Shown: one piece after another, positions 10,248 to 19,900 of the stretch | How positions within the stretch are numbered: position 1 is the first letter of the stretch | How the letters are laid out: every line of letters begins with the position of its first letter | Origin: JALHNI01 sp965229305 | GTDB taxonomy: Bacteria; Acidobacteriota; Terriglobia; Bryobacterales; Bryobacteraceae | Length of the DNA: 64,000 nt | Assembly: GCA_965229305.1 (NCBI GenBank) | Contig: CBDDIZ010000027.1 | Span: 62,001-126,000 of the forward strand | Direction: 5' to 3' | The notes under the pieces: model-generated | What the model saw: only the letters and a program-made list of their open reading frames with translations | What the model was told of the DNA's origin: nothing | Database searches by the model: none | Position numbers and translations under genes: made by a program

Positions 10248-11587
10248 TGCGCCGACTCCTCCGTGGCGGGGCCGCGGCGAGCGGGCGGTCCGCCTTTCTT
10301 CTGCTCCGCGGGTGCTTCCTGTTTCAACTGGTCTTCGAGAGCCTTCTTCGCCGCAGCGCGGCGGCCGCGGCTGCTCATGTCCTGGTCGCGATCGAAGTAC
10401 AGCGTGCCATCGATGTAGACTTTCTGCGGGACGGCGTAGCTCGAAAGCGGCGGCTTATTCCAGATCACGAGATCGGCGCTCTTGCCGGGCTCGATGGAGC
10501 CGATCAGGTGATCGACTTTCATCTGCTTGGCGGGGTTGATGGTGACCAGGGCGAGCGCCTGCTCTTCGGTGAGCCCGCCGTAGCGCATGGCCTTGGCGGC
10601 TTCGGTGTTCAGGCGGCGCATGAGGCCCGCGTCGTCCGAGTTCACGCCGGAGAGCACGCCCTTCTTGGTCATGACGGCCATGTTGTAGGGGATGCCGTCC
10701 ACCACTTCCATTTTGTAGCTCCACCAATCGCTGAAGCCCGCGCCGCCCACGCCGTGCTTGGCCATTTCCTTGGCGATCTTGTAGCCTTCCTGCACATGCT
10801 GGAAGGTGGCGAGGCGAAAGCCGAACTCTTCGGCGACGCGCATCATCATCAGCATTTCGTCGGAGCGGTAAGCGTGGCAATGCACCAGGCGCTTGCCTTC
10901 CAGCACTTCGACGAGGGCATCGAGCTTGAGGTCACGGCGCGGGGCGAGCGAGGTCTTGCCGGCCTTGAAGTCGGCCATGGCTTTCTGATACGCGCGGGCT
11001 TCGGTGAACGCTTGACGATAGATGTCTTCGACGCCCATACGCGTGGCAGGGTAACGGGGCAAGCCGCCGGGCGCGGGCGTGTTGCCCTGGCGCTTGGGGT
11101 TCTCGCCCAGGGCGAACTTGATGGAGGCGGTGCCTTCCTGCATGATCATCTCGCCCGGCGTCTTGCCCCAGCGCATCTTGATGAGCTGGTTGTTGCCGCC
11201 AATGGCGTTGGCGCTGCCGTGCAGGATGTTCGCGGTGGTGACGCCGCCGGCCAGGGCCCGGAAGATGGCGACATCCTCGGCGTCGAGCACGTCGGCGATG
11301 CGGACCATCGAGGAGACCGACACCGAGCCTTCGTTGATCGCGTCGGCGGCGATGTGCGAATGGCTATCGATGATGCCGGGCGAGACATGCAGCCCGGTGC
11401 CGTCGACGACTTTGGCGCCCGGCGGCACGATGATCTTGTCGCCCACGGCCGTGATCTTGCCACCGCTAAACGCGACGGAGCCTTTGAAGGCGGGCTTGGT
11501 AGCCGTATAGACCGTCGCGTTCTGAATGACGGTGCTTTCCTGCGCCGTCAGCAGCGCGGCGCAAGCGAAGTAAAGAGAGTATTTCAT
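10244..11587 (-). CDS. Exported metal-dependent amidohydrolase (catalytic member)
   Basis: A 447-aa imidazolonepropionase-like amidohydrolase with a signal peptide (MKYSLYFACAALLTAQ). The metal-binding residues expected of the superfamily are visible: HSH at 76-78 (SPGIIDSHSHIA), a later His in LVHCHAYR, another in TFQHVQEG, and the active-site Asp region GVNSDDAG. The C-terminus is low-complexity and charged (QKKGGPPARRGPATEE). It overlaps both neighbours by 4 bp (ATGA), so translation is coupled with the paralogues. The likely reaction is hydrolysis of an amide or cyclic amide, possibly a dipeptide, in the periplasm. The substrate is unknown. Confidence 0.88.
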   Translation of the reverse strand: MKYSLYFACAALLTAQESTVIQNATVYTATKPAFKGSVAFSGGKITAVGDKIIVPPGAKVVDGTGLHVSPGIIDSHSHIAADAINEGSVSVSSMVRIADVLDAEDVAIFRALAGGVTTANILHGSANAIGGNNQLIKMRWGKTPGEMIMQEGTASIKFALGENPKRQGNTPAPGGLPRYPATRMGVEDIYRQAFTEARAYQKAMADFKAGKTSLAPRRDLKLDALVEVLEGKRLVHCHAYRSDEMLMMMRVAEEFGFRLATFQHVQEGYKIAKEMAKHGVGGAGFSDWWSYKMEVVDGIPYNMAVMTKKGVLSGVNSDDAGLMRRLNTEAAKAMRYGGLTEEQALALVTINPAKQMKVDHLIGSIEPGKSADLVIWNKPPLSSYAVPQKVYIDGTLYFDRDQDMSSRGRRAAAKKALEDQLKQEAPAEQKKGGPPARRGPATEESAQ

Positions 11588-12861
11588 CGGGTGGGCTCCT
11601 TGGCCGCGGGCGTTGCCGGCGGAGGCGGGGGCAGATACTTCACGCCATCGACGATGACGTATTCAATGCGGGGGCGTTCGGAGAGCAACTCGCCGCGGGT
11701 GACGACGAGGTTGGCGATCTTGCCTTTCTCGATGCTGCCCAGGCGGTCCGCCACGCCGTAGATCTCGGCGGCGGAAAGCGTCAGCGCGCGGAGCGCATCG
11801 GTCTCCGTCAGGCCCATCTGGATGGCTTTGCGCACGCCTTTGAGCATGTCGGCGCCGGATTGGCCGTCGGAATAGAAGGCGAACTTCACGCCGCTTTTGG
11901 CGAGCAGGCCGGGCGTGGTGGCGGCCTTGGCGCGGGTCTCGAGGGCGCGGGTGGATTCGACCAAGTCCGGGTCAGGGTCGGCGGGGCGCGTGGGCCACTT
12001 GGTCGACACCAGCACCGGGTAGCCCGAAGCCTTGATCAACTCCACGCCACGATAGCCTTCGTGCAAGCCATAGAGCACCGTCGGCACGCCCAGTTCCTTC
12101 GCGAAGCGGGTGACGCGATCGATCTCGGTGAGGCTGACGGCGGGGAGCAGCACGCGCGGGGATTCGGCCAGACCTTCCAGGGACCGGTCATAATCGGGCC
12201 GCGGGCGATTGGTGTCCTTGGCGTAGGCGCCTTTGGCGCGCTGGTAGTAGTCGAGATCCAGGTACAACTGGCGGACGTAGGCGAACACGCCGAGCAGCGA
12301 GTTCGGATAACCGCGGCCACCACCGCCACCGGGAGAAAGGCTCACATACTGTCCGGCGGGCGCTTGCACCACCAGTCGCGCCGGGCGCGCGTCGCCGAAG
12401 TTCATCACGGCGCCTTGACCAGCGAAGATGCCGTTGGTGGGGAAGGTCGCGGCGGAAGTGAAGCCGAGGTTGCGCGCCGCTTCGAGACGCGGTTCAGCCG
12501 CGCGCAGTTTGTCGGCAATGCGCTCCCAACTGAAGGTGCGGGGACGGTCCTCGGGGCCGCGCGAAGGAGGGGGCGGCGCCTGCTGCGCATTGGCCGGCGG
12601 AGGAGCCGCTTGCCCCATGGTCGACAGGGCGTCAATCAGCCCCGGATAAACGGTGAGACCTTCGCCCTCGATCACCCAGGCGTCGGCCGGGATGGTCAGT
12701 TCGGCGCCCACCCCTTCGATTAACCCATCGCGAATCAGCACGGTGGCCTTCGGGAGCACCCCGCCGCTGACGGTCACTACCCGCGCATTACGGATGGCCA
12801 GTCCCGAAGGCACTTCGCTCCAGGCGGCCATCGCGCACATGAGCAGTAAAATCACACGCAT
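11584..12861 (-). CDS. Exported amidohydrolase-like protein lacking the HxH motif
   Basis: The first gene of the amidohydrolase operon, 425 aa from the ATG at 12861. That start is chosen because it yields a clean signal peptide (MRVILLLMCAMAAWSE); an upstream in-frame ATG at 12912 would add 17 residues and abut the divergent purM. The amidohydrolase fold is evident (VYPGLIDALSTMGQ; KIANLVVTRGELL), but the HxH pair is replaced by ALS. A Pro/Gln-rich linker (about residues 90-110) and a Gly-rich stretch near 180 are unusual. It is probably a structural or regulatory partner of the middle gene, or an enzyme with a different metal site. Confidence 0.82.
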   Translation of the reverse strand: MRVILLLMCAMAAWSEVPSGLAIRNARVVTVSGGVLPKATVLIRDGLIEGVGAELTIPADAWVIEGEGLTVYPGLIDALSTMGQAAPPPANAQQAPPPPSRGPEDRPRTFSWERIADKLRAAEPRLEAARNLGFTSAATFPTNGIFAGQGAVMNFGDARPARLVVQAPAGQYVSLSPGGGGGRGYPNSLLGVFAYVRQLYLDLDYYQRAKGAYAKDTNRPRPDYDRSLEGLAESPRVLLPAVSLTEIDRVTRFAKELGVPTVLYGLHEGYRGVELIKASGYPVLVSTKWPTRPADPDPDLVESTRALETRAKAATTPGLLAKSGVKFAFYSDGQSGADMLKGVRKAIQMGLTETDALRALTLSAAEIYGVADRLGSIEKGKIANLVVTRGELLSERPRIEYVIVDGVKYLPPPPPATPAAKEPTR

Positions 12862-12912
12862 CGTTTCGCTATCATAGAAGTTCCCTCCCCGCTTTGCCAA
12901 TCGAAAGAACAA

Positions 12913-13950
12913 ATGAGTCTACCTAAGCCCGCCTTGCGTTATGCGGATGCCGGCGTCAATATCGACGAGGCGGACCGCGCTGTTTCCTCCATCAAGAAAC
13001 TGGCGAAAGCCACCTTCACCCCCAGCGTTCTGACGGGGATCGGCAGCTTCGGCGCCATGTATGCCCTCGAAGGCTTCAAGAAGCCGGTATTGATTTCCTC
13101 CGCCGATGGCGTAGGTACCAAGCTGAAGGTCGCGCAGTTGGCGAATCGCCACGACACCATCGGTGAAGATTTGGTGAACCACTGCGTGAACGACATCGCC
13201 GTGCAGGGCGCGCGTCCGCTTTATTTCCTGGACTACTTTGCCGTGGGGACGCTCGATGCGCGGGTGTGCGCCGATGTCGTCGCGGGCCTGGCCCGCGGTT
13301 GTAAGCGCAACGGCTGTGCGTTGATTGGCGGCGAGACCGCCGAGATGCCGGGCTTCTATCAGCCGGGCGAGTACGACGTCGCCGGCTTTATCGTCGGTGC
13401 GGCGGACCGTTCGCGTCTGCTGACGGGCGCCAACATCAAGGCCGGCGATGTGCTGTTGGGTTTGCCTTCCACCGGCTTGCACACCAATGGTTACTCGCTC
13501 GCTCGCCGCATCTATTTGAACGACCTGAAGGTGGATTCAGTGGTGCCCGAGTTAGGCCTCACCGTGGCCGATGAGTTGTTGAAGGTCCACAAAAGTTATC
13601 TGAAGCCGCTCCTCGCGCTGCAGGAGCAGGGTTTGGTGAAGGGCGCGGCCCACATCACCGGCGGCGGCATGACGGATAACATCCCGCGCGTGTTGCCGAA
13701 GGGCCTGGGCGTGGAAATTGAGAAGACGAGTTGGCCGGTGCTGCCCGTGTTTGAGTCGCTGCGCGAACGGGGCAACGTGCCCGAGGACGACTGGCGGCGC
13801 ACGTTCAACTGCGGCATCGGCATGGTGCTGGTGGTGCCGGCGGCGAAGTTGGCCGCGGCGCAGGCGGCGCTCAAGAAGCTGCGCGAGAAGAGCTATGTGA
13901 TCGGTGCGGTGGTGAAGGCGGCGAAAGGCGAACTCGTCCGCTACGTATGA
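12913..13950 (+). CDS. purM: Phosphoribosylformylglycinamidine cyclo-ligase
   Basis: AIR synthetase, the fifth step of de novo purine synthesis: ATP-dependent ring closure of FGAM to AIR in the cytoplasm. The product is 345 aa, the standard length. It has YADAGVNIDEAD at the N-terminus, ISSADGVGTKLKVA, the DDIA-like motif VNDIAVQGARPLYFLDYFA, and GGETAEMPGFY, all hallmarks of PurM. It overlaps purN by 4 bp (ATGA), forming a purM-purN pair. The start lies 51 bp from the divergent amidohydrolase gene, so the promoters are close together. Confidence 0.98.
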   Translation: MSLPKPALRYADAGVNIDEADRAVSSIKKLAKATFTPSVLTGIGSFGAMYALEGFKKPVLISSADGVGTKLKVAQLANRHDTIGEDLVNHCVNDIAVQGARPLYFLDYFAVGTLDARVCADVVAGLARGCKRNGCALIGGETAEMPGFYQPGEYDVAGFIVGAADRSRLLTGANIKAGDVLLGLPSTGLHTNGYSLARRIYLNDLKVDSVVPELGLTVADELLKVHKSYLKPLLALQEQGLVKGAAHITGGGMTDNIPRVLPKGLGVEIEKTSWPVLPVFESLRERGNVPEDDWRRTFNCGIGMVLVVPAAKLAAAQAALKKLREKSYVIGAVVKAAKGELVRYV

Positions 13951-14513
13951 AGAAGCTGGGGATTTTGCTTTCCGGGCGCGGCTCGAACTTCGAGTCGATC
14001 GCTCGGCATGTGCGCGATGGCAGCTTAGCGGCGGAGATCGCGGTGGTGATCTCGAATCGGCCGGAAGCGCCGGGGCTCGAGACGGCGCGGCGTTGGGGCT
14101 TGAACGCGGTCAGCCTGCCGTCGGCGGGCGTGAAGCGGGCCGAGTATGACGCGCAACTGGTGGACGTGCTGCGGCAGCATCAAGTGGATTTGGTGTGCCT
14201 GGCCGGGTTCATGCGCCTGCTGACGCCGGTGATGATTCAGGCGTACCCATCGCGCATCTTGAATATTCACCCGTCGCTGCTGCCTTCGTTTCCGGGTCTG
14301 CATGCGCAAAAGCAGGCGCTCGACTACGGCGTAAAGATCAGCGGCTGTACGGTGCACTATGTCGTGGAAGAAATGGACGCCGGGCCGATTCTCGCGCAAG
14401 CGGCGGTTCCGGTGCTGCCTGGAGATACCGAAGACGATTTGTCGAAACGTATCCTGGTCGCCGAACATCAGATCTATTTCGAGACTTTACGAGATGTACT
14501 TGCCAAACTCTAA
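13947..14513 (+). CDS. purN: Phosphoribosylglycinamide formyltransferase
   Basis: GAR transformylase, which transfers formyl from 10-formyl-tetrahydrofolate to GAR in purine synthesis. The product is 188 aa, typical for PurN. The N-terminus KLGILLSGRGSNFESI is the GAR-binding loop. The catalytic Asn-His region NIHPSLLPSFPG is near residues 107-118, and the Asp of VEEMDAGPIL is near 143. It overlaps purM by 4 bp upstream and the DUF481 gene by 20 bp downstream. Confidence 0.97.
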   Translation: MKKLGILLSGRGSNFESIARHVRDGSLAAEIAVVISNRPEAPGLETARRWGLNAVSLPSAGVKRAEYDAQLVDVLRQHQVDLVCLAGFMRLLTPVMIQAYPSRILNIHPSLLPSFPGLHAQKQALDYGVKISGCTVHYVVEEMDAGPILAQAAVPVLPGDTEDDLSKRILVAEHQIYFETLRDVLAKL

Positions 14514-15555
14514 ACTTTTGCTCATTTTCTTGTCGTTGGGATCGCTGCTGTTGGCGGACCAGATTCAGATGAAGAACGGCGATCGTGTATCGGGTTCGAT
14601 TGTGAAGAAAGATGCGACGACGCTGACGATCAAGAGCGCGCATTTCGGCACCATCACTTTGCCTTGGGCCGAAGTGGAAAGCGTGAAGGCGGATCAGCCG
14701 TTGAGCGTCGTGTTGCCGGATGGCCGCACGCTCGAAGCTACGCTCACTACCAGCGACGGCAAAGTGGATGTCGTCGCCAAGAGCGGCACCTCCACGGTCA
14801 CCACCAAGGAGATCGTGGCGCTGCGCGATAAGGCTGAGCAGCGCCATTACGAAAGACTGTTGAATCCCGGCTGGACGGACCTGTGGGCCGGCACCGCGAA
14901 CATCGGTTGGGCGGGTACGCGCGGCAATGCGCGCACCACGACGTTCACCACCGGCATGGCCGCGGCCCGCGTGACGAATCGCGACAAGGCGTCGATCTAC
15001 TTCAACTCGATCAAGGCCTCGGCGTTGGTCGATGGGGCGAACAAGAATACGGCGCAGGCGGTGCGCGGCGGCTGGGCTTACAACCGCAACCTCGCCAAGC
15101 GCATGTTCGTGAACACCTTCAATGACTGGGAATACGATCGCTTCCAGAACCTCGATCTCCGGACCGTGCTAGGCGGCGGTTTGGGTTACATGGCGTGGAA
15201 GGCCGATAAGGGCCGCCTCGATCTGGTGGGCGGTGCCGCGTGGAACCGGGAAAAATTCGATCCGGCTCCGCTGCCCAAGTTCGTCCGGAACTCGGCCGAA
15301 GCATACTGGGGTGACGACTTCACTTACAACCTCAATGCCCGCACGTCGCTCTTCCAGAACTTCCGTATGTTTAACAATCTGTCCAACACCGGCGAGTATC
15401 GCGTGAACCTCGACGTCGGCGCGCGGATGCAACTGCTGAAGTGGCTGACCTGGAACGTCACGGCCTCGGACCGTTACCTGAGCAATCCGGTGCAGGGCCG
15501 CCTGAACAACGACTTCCTCTATTCGACGGGCTTCGGCATCTCCTTCGCCCGCTAA
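14494..15555 (+). CDS. DUF481-family outer-membrane protein
   Basis: A 353-aa predicted outer-membrane beta barrel. The ATG at 14494 gives a signal peptide (MYLPNSKLLLIFLSLGSLLLA); a longer in-frame ORF upstream is only an open frame inside purN. The first ~110 residues form a small beta-rich domain (QIQMKNGDRVSGSIV), often seen before DUF481. The rest has alternating amphipathic strands and ends with an aromatic-rich GFGISFAR. Relatives include YdiY (salt-induced outer membrane protein). The functional link with purine genes is unclear; the 20-bp overlap with purN suggests co-transcription only. Confidence 0.82.
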   Translation: MYLPNSKLLLIFLSLGSLLLADQIQMKNGDRVSGSIVKKDATTLTIKSAHFGTITLPWAEVESVKADQPLSVVLPDGRTLEATLTTSDGKVDVVAKSGTSTVTTKEIVALRDKAEQRHYERLLNPGWTDLWAGTANIGWAGTRGNARTTTFTTGMAAARVTNRDKASIYFNSIKASALVDGANKNTAQAVRGGWAYNRNLAKRMFVNTFNDWEYDRFQNLDLRTVLGGGLGYMAWKADKGRLDLVGGAAWNREKFDPAPLPKFVRNSAEAYWGDDFTYNLNARTSLFQNFRMFNNLSNTGEYRVNLDVGARMQLLKWLTWNVTASDRYLSNPVQGRLNNDFLYSTGFGISFAR

Positions 15556-15572
15556 ATCAGCGGTGTGCTAAT

Positions 15573-15589
15573 CTGTCAAACGCTGACAG
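15573..15589. promoter_or_regulatory. Palindrome CTGTCA-n5-TGACAG
   Basis: A perfect 6-bp inverted repeat with a 5-nt spacer, 17 bp past the DUF481 stop. There is no following T tract, so it is more likely an operator or a weak hairpin than a terminator. Confidence 0.3.
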
Positions 15590-15694
15590 GCAGCCCACGG
15601 TCCGCGTGAAGGGTTGAACCCGCCTGCGTTTCGATCGCCGTTTGCATCTTCTTTTCTGCCCGAGTTTCGCGGACACCGGGCGCAAGGAGAGAAG

Positions 15695-16839
15695 GTGTCC
15701 CTACCCGAACGTCCGAGCCTGGAATGGCTCCGCAAGACCGCGAAACAGACCCTGAAGGAACTGCGCGAGCAAAACGTGGAAGCGAAGCTCGCCGACGCTC
15801 AACTGACGGTAGCCCGGCAAGCCGGGTTCCGGAGTTGGCGCCAACTACACCGGCACGTTAGCCTGCGCGAACGAGGTGCGGACTTTCTGCGCCTGGTGGC
15901 TGCGGGCGATACAGCCGCCGTGCGCCAGCAACTCGACAAGCTGCCCGAACTAGTGAACGTTTGCGCACCGCATCCGTTCTGGGGCGGCCGTCCGCAGCCG
16001 TTGCATGTCGCGGTTGAGATGCGGCAGACGGCGATGTTCCGCTTGCTGCTCGACGGCCCGGCGCCGACGTGAACGGCTCGAACGAGGAGTACGAGCATTG
16101 GTCGCCGCTGATGCTGACGCTTGAACGCAGGCTGAGCGAGATGCGCGACGAACTGCTCCGGCGCGGGGCGCGCGTGGGGCTGGTGGAGGCGCTGATGTCG
16201 GGAGACGACGCGCTGGTCGACGCGCGGCTGCAAGCCGGGCTGACGTCGCCCGTGCCGAACGGCGGATCTCTGCTGAACTTCGCCCGCACCCCGCACGCGA
16301 TTGATCGTTTGCTCGCGCTTGGCGCTTCCGCCACTCAGGCTGATCGCTGGAACCGGACGCCCATGCGGGCGCTGAGCCGTCTGGGGACCGCCGGGCACGC
16401 GCTGGTGAAGCACCTGGTGTCGCGCGGGGTGCCGGCTACGGCCGAGGAGTATGCGCGCCTGGGTGATCAGGAAGCGATGGCTCGCCTGGAGCCGGCTGCC
16501 TGGCGCGATCCCGGGGTGCTGTTGGCCGCCGTCGATTTCGGGCATCATGCCCTGGTGCAGTGGCTGTTGCAGCAAGGGGCGCCGGTCCAGGCTCGCGCCA
16601 CCGGTCAATCGCGGCAGACGGCGTTGCACAACGCCGCCTAGAACGGCGATCTGGCGATGACGAAGCTGCTGGTGGAAGCCGGGGCCGACTTGGCCGCGCT
16701 CGATGAGGAGCATCGCACCACACCGCGCGTGTTTGCCGAAACTGCGGCCAAGATTCGTCAGGACGCGGCCGCGGCGGCGGTGGCCGAGTACTTGCGCCAG
16801 CGCGAGAATCCTTCGTCGCCACAACCGGCGAATGTATGA
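15695..16839 (+). pseudogene. Ankyrin-repeat protein, broken by a frameshift and an amber codon
   Basis: Three consecutive ORF pieces make one ankyrin-repeat protein of about 380 aa. The start is taken as GTG at 15695, preceded by AAGGAG; it gives SLPERPSLEWLRKTAKQTLK, a known start of this acidobacterial ankyrin group. A frameshift at 16055-16059 (GGCCC, one base short or two long) separates LLLD from GADVNGSN. A TAG at 16639-16641 replaces the Trp expected in HNAAWNGDLAMTKLLVEAGA. Ankyrin motifs continue to 16839. Two independent lesions favour true decay, but both are single-base changes and could be errors. Proteins of this type mediate protein-protein contacts. Confidence 0.8.
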
Positions 16840-16933
16840 TGTGGTAAATGTGCGAAACCTCTGCCTGGTGTGTTCGGGCTGACGCTCCCCCCGGGGCGGG
16901 TGGACGCACGCGTCGTGGGCGGTCGCGACGGGC

Positions 16934-19900
16934 GTGAGACTCTCCAGAGACAACATCGGGCGCTACGAAATCCAAGTCGAACTCGGAAGAGGCGGCTTCG
17001 GGCAGGTCTTTCGCGCGCTCGATCCTTCCATGGGCCGCCTGGTGGCCATCAAGACTCTCACCGTCGGGACGGACCAGGATCTGCTTCGGCGGTTTCGCAA
17101 CGAGGCGGCTTCGGCCGGCCGCCTCCGACATCCGAACATCGTCACCATCTACGACTTCGGCGAAGACCGTGGCACTCCCTTTCTGGTGATGGAACTGCTC
17201 GAAGGCGAGGATCTCGACCGCGTCATTGCCAATCAGCGGGTACTGGGTCTGTTGCAGCGGCTGGACATCATCAGCCAGGCGGCCGCCGGTTTGCACCACG
17301 CGCACAGCAAAGGCATCCTGCATCGTGACGTGAAGCCCGCGAACATCATGCTGCAGAACGATCACGTCGTGAAGATCGTGGACTTCGGCATCGCGCTCTT
17401 CACGCAGTCGGCGGCGACCATGATGACGCCCAGCGGCTCGATGATCGGCACGCCGCTCTACATGTCGCCCGAGCAGTTGATGGGCAACAATTCAGATCGC
17501 CTGAGCGACATCTTTGCCTTCGGTGTCACCTGCTACAAGCTGCTCACCGGCATCCACCCGTTCGAAGCGGACACCATCGAAGCGCTGCGCTACAACATTC
17601 TGCATCGGGAGCCGGAGCCGATTCGGGCGCTGAGTCCGGAGTGTCCCGAAGCCCTCGAACACGCGGTGCTGCGCATGCTCTCAAAGGATCGGGAGATGCG
17701 CTATCAGGACCTCGAGGAACTGCGCTTCGACCTTGAGCCGATCGCGGTGGAGCTGAAGCGGGAACGCGTTTCGGACCTGCTCTCCGAAGCGCGCGAGTTA
17801 CTGCGGGCCCGGCAATTGGAAGCCGCGCAGGACCGCGTGAAGCAGGTGCTCGAGGCCGAGCCCGCCAACCGTGCCGCGCGCGAATTGCGCGAGACCTTAC
17901 AGCGGCAGATTCGCGAAGAGGCCATCCGCCCGCGCGTGATCGAACTGACGCAGGAAGGCCGCGAGCATCTGAAGGCGCGCCGTTACGAAGCGGCGCTCGA
18001 GAAGTTTCAGAACGCGCAGCAACTCGATCGGTCGAACCCGGAACTGCACCAACTGCTGGCCGAAGCGCGGTCGGCGGCGGAGCGGGCTCAGGAAGCGGAC
18101 CTGCTGCTGAAGAACGCGAACGACTCGCTGCATCGCGGGGATCTCACCGCGGCCCACGCGCAACTGCTGCAGGCGCTGGCCAAGGACCCGGAGCATCCGC
18201 ACGGTCCGCTGCTGCGCGACAGTATTCAGCAATCCGTAGCGGCGCGCGAGCGGGCGCGGCGCTTGGATGAAGGGCTCAGCCATGCGCGGCGCTTGCTGGT
18301 GCTCGAAAGTTACGAGCAGGCCGAGCAGCATCTGGCGCAGTTGACGCAGGAGTTTCCCGAGTCGAGCACGGTGCGCGAGTTGCTGTCGAATGCGCAGCGC
18401 GAACACAGCAATCTGCTGCGGCGGCAACGGCTGCAGGCGGCGGTGGCCGAGGCCCGGTCGCTCGTGAAGAACGAGCAGTTCGAACAAGCGGTGACGCGGT
18501 TGCAGGGCTGGGTGGCCGAGTATCCCGAAAGCACCGAACTGCGCGACCTGGCTTCCTTCGCGGCTGATGAATTGCGCTTGCTGCGCCAGGCCCGGGCGAT
18601 CGCCGTGGCGAGCGAGCAGGCGCAGGCCCTGGCTGGTGAAGGCAAGTTCGACGAAGCCATCCAGCACTTGCGGCAAACGCTCGCCGAGTATCCTTCGGCC
18701 ACCACGCTACGCGACCTGATTCAGACGGTAACCGCGGCCAAGAGCGACCACAATCGCCAGGCTGCCTTGAGCGAGACGATCGTCAAAGCCCGGGCCCTGG
18801 TGGGCGAGCAGCGCTATGGCGAAGCGCTCGAAAGCTTGAGCGCCTATACGCGCGCTTATGGCGAGAGTGGCGAATTGGCGGAACCTCGCCGCCTGGCCGA
18901 AGCGGGGCTCGAACAGCAGCGGCGGCAGAACGCGTCGCGCAAAGTCGCCCTGGACGCGCGTACGCTGCTGGCCGAGAACAAGCCGGACAGCGCTTCCGAG
19001 ATCCTGCGCGCGGGGACGATGCAGTTTCCCGAGGATCCCGAACTGCGCGTGCTTTATGAAGAGGCGAAGGAGCGGCTGGAGCGCTTCCGCACCGAAGAGA
19101 AGATCTCGGGCATCATCGCCGAGGCGGAAAGCCTCACGCGCGCGCGCCAGTTCGACAAAGCGCTCGGCGTGCTGGACGCAGGCTTGGCCGAGCATCCGGG
19201 GCAGGATCGGCTATTGCGCTGCCGGCAGGCGACGCTCGCGAACCAGCATCGTTATGACCGCGTGATCAGCTATGGCCGCGTGGTGGAAAGCGTGAAGTCG
19301 GCGCTGGTGGCGGGTAACTTCGAAGAGGCGGGCGCCAAGGCCGAAGCGGCGATCGCCGATTTGGGCGAAGACACCGTACTTTCGGATTTGCGCGAGCGGG
19401 CCAAGGCTGAGATGGAAGCGCGCGCGCGAGCGGCCGAAGTCGCGACGCTTGCCGAGCAAGGCCGGGCACTGCTCGCTCGCCAGGAGTGGGCCGCGGCGGC
19501 GCAACAGTTGGAGGCGGCTCTACGACGCTATCCGGCTGAAGCGCGGTTGACGAAGCTGAAGGCCGAAGCGGACGCTGGTTTCGCCGAGTATCAGCGCACG
19601 GCCAATATCGGGGCCATCGAGCGCGACGCGCGGCAGGCCTTCGCGGACGGGCGCTTGGATGTGGCCTTCGATACGGTGGAGGCGGGCATTCGCCGCTTTG
19701 GCCGCGAGCCTTTCGCCGTCTTGCGCGAGGAGATTGTGGCAGCGCGCGCGGAAGCGGGACGGCGCGAGTCGCTCGAGGCGCTAAAGCGCGGACTGCGTCG
19801 TATGTTCGAAGCGCGGCAATATGCGCGCGGCCTGGAACTGTGGACCGCGGAGGCCGCGCAGTTCGGCGCCGATGCCGAGTTGATTGAGCTACGCACGGCG

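Noticed and set aside
10247..11761. 504-aa plus-strand ORF
   Set aside because: Antisense to the amidohydrolase operon, whose minus-strand genes have clear motifs.
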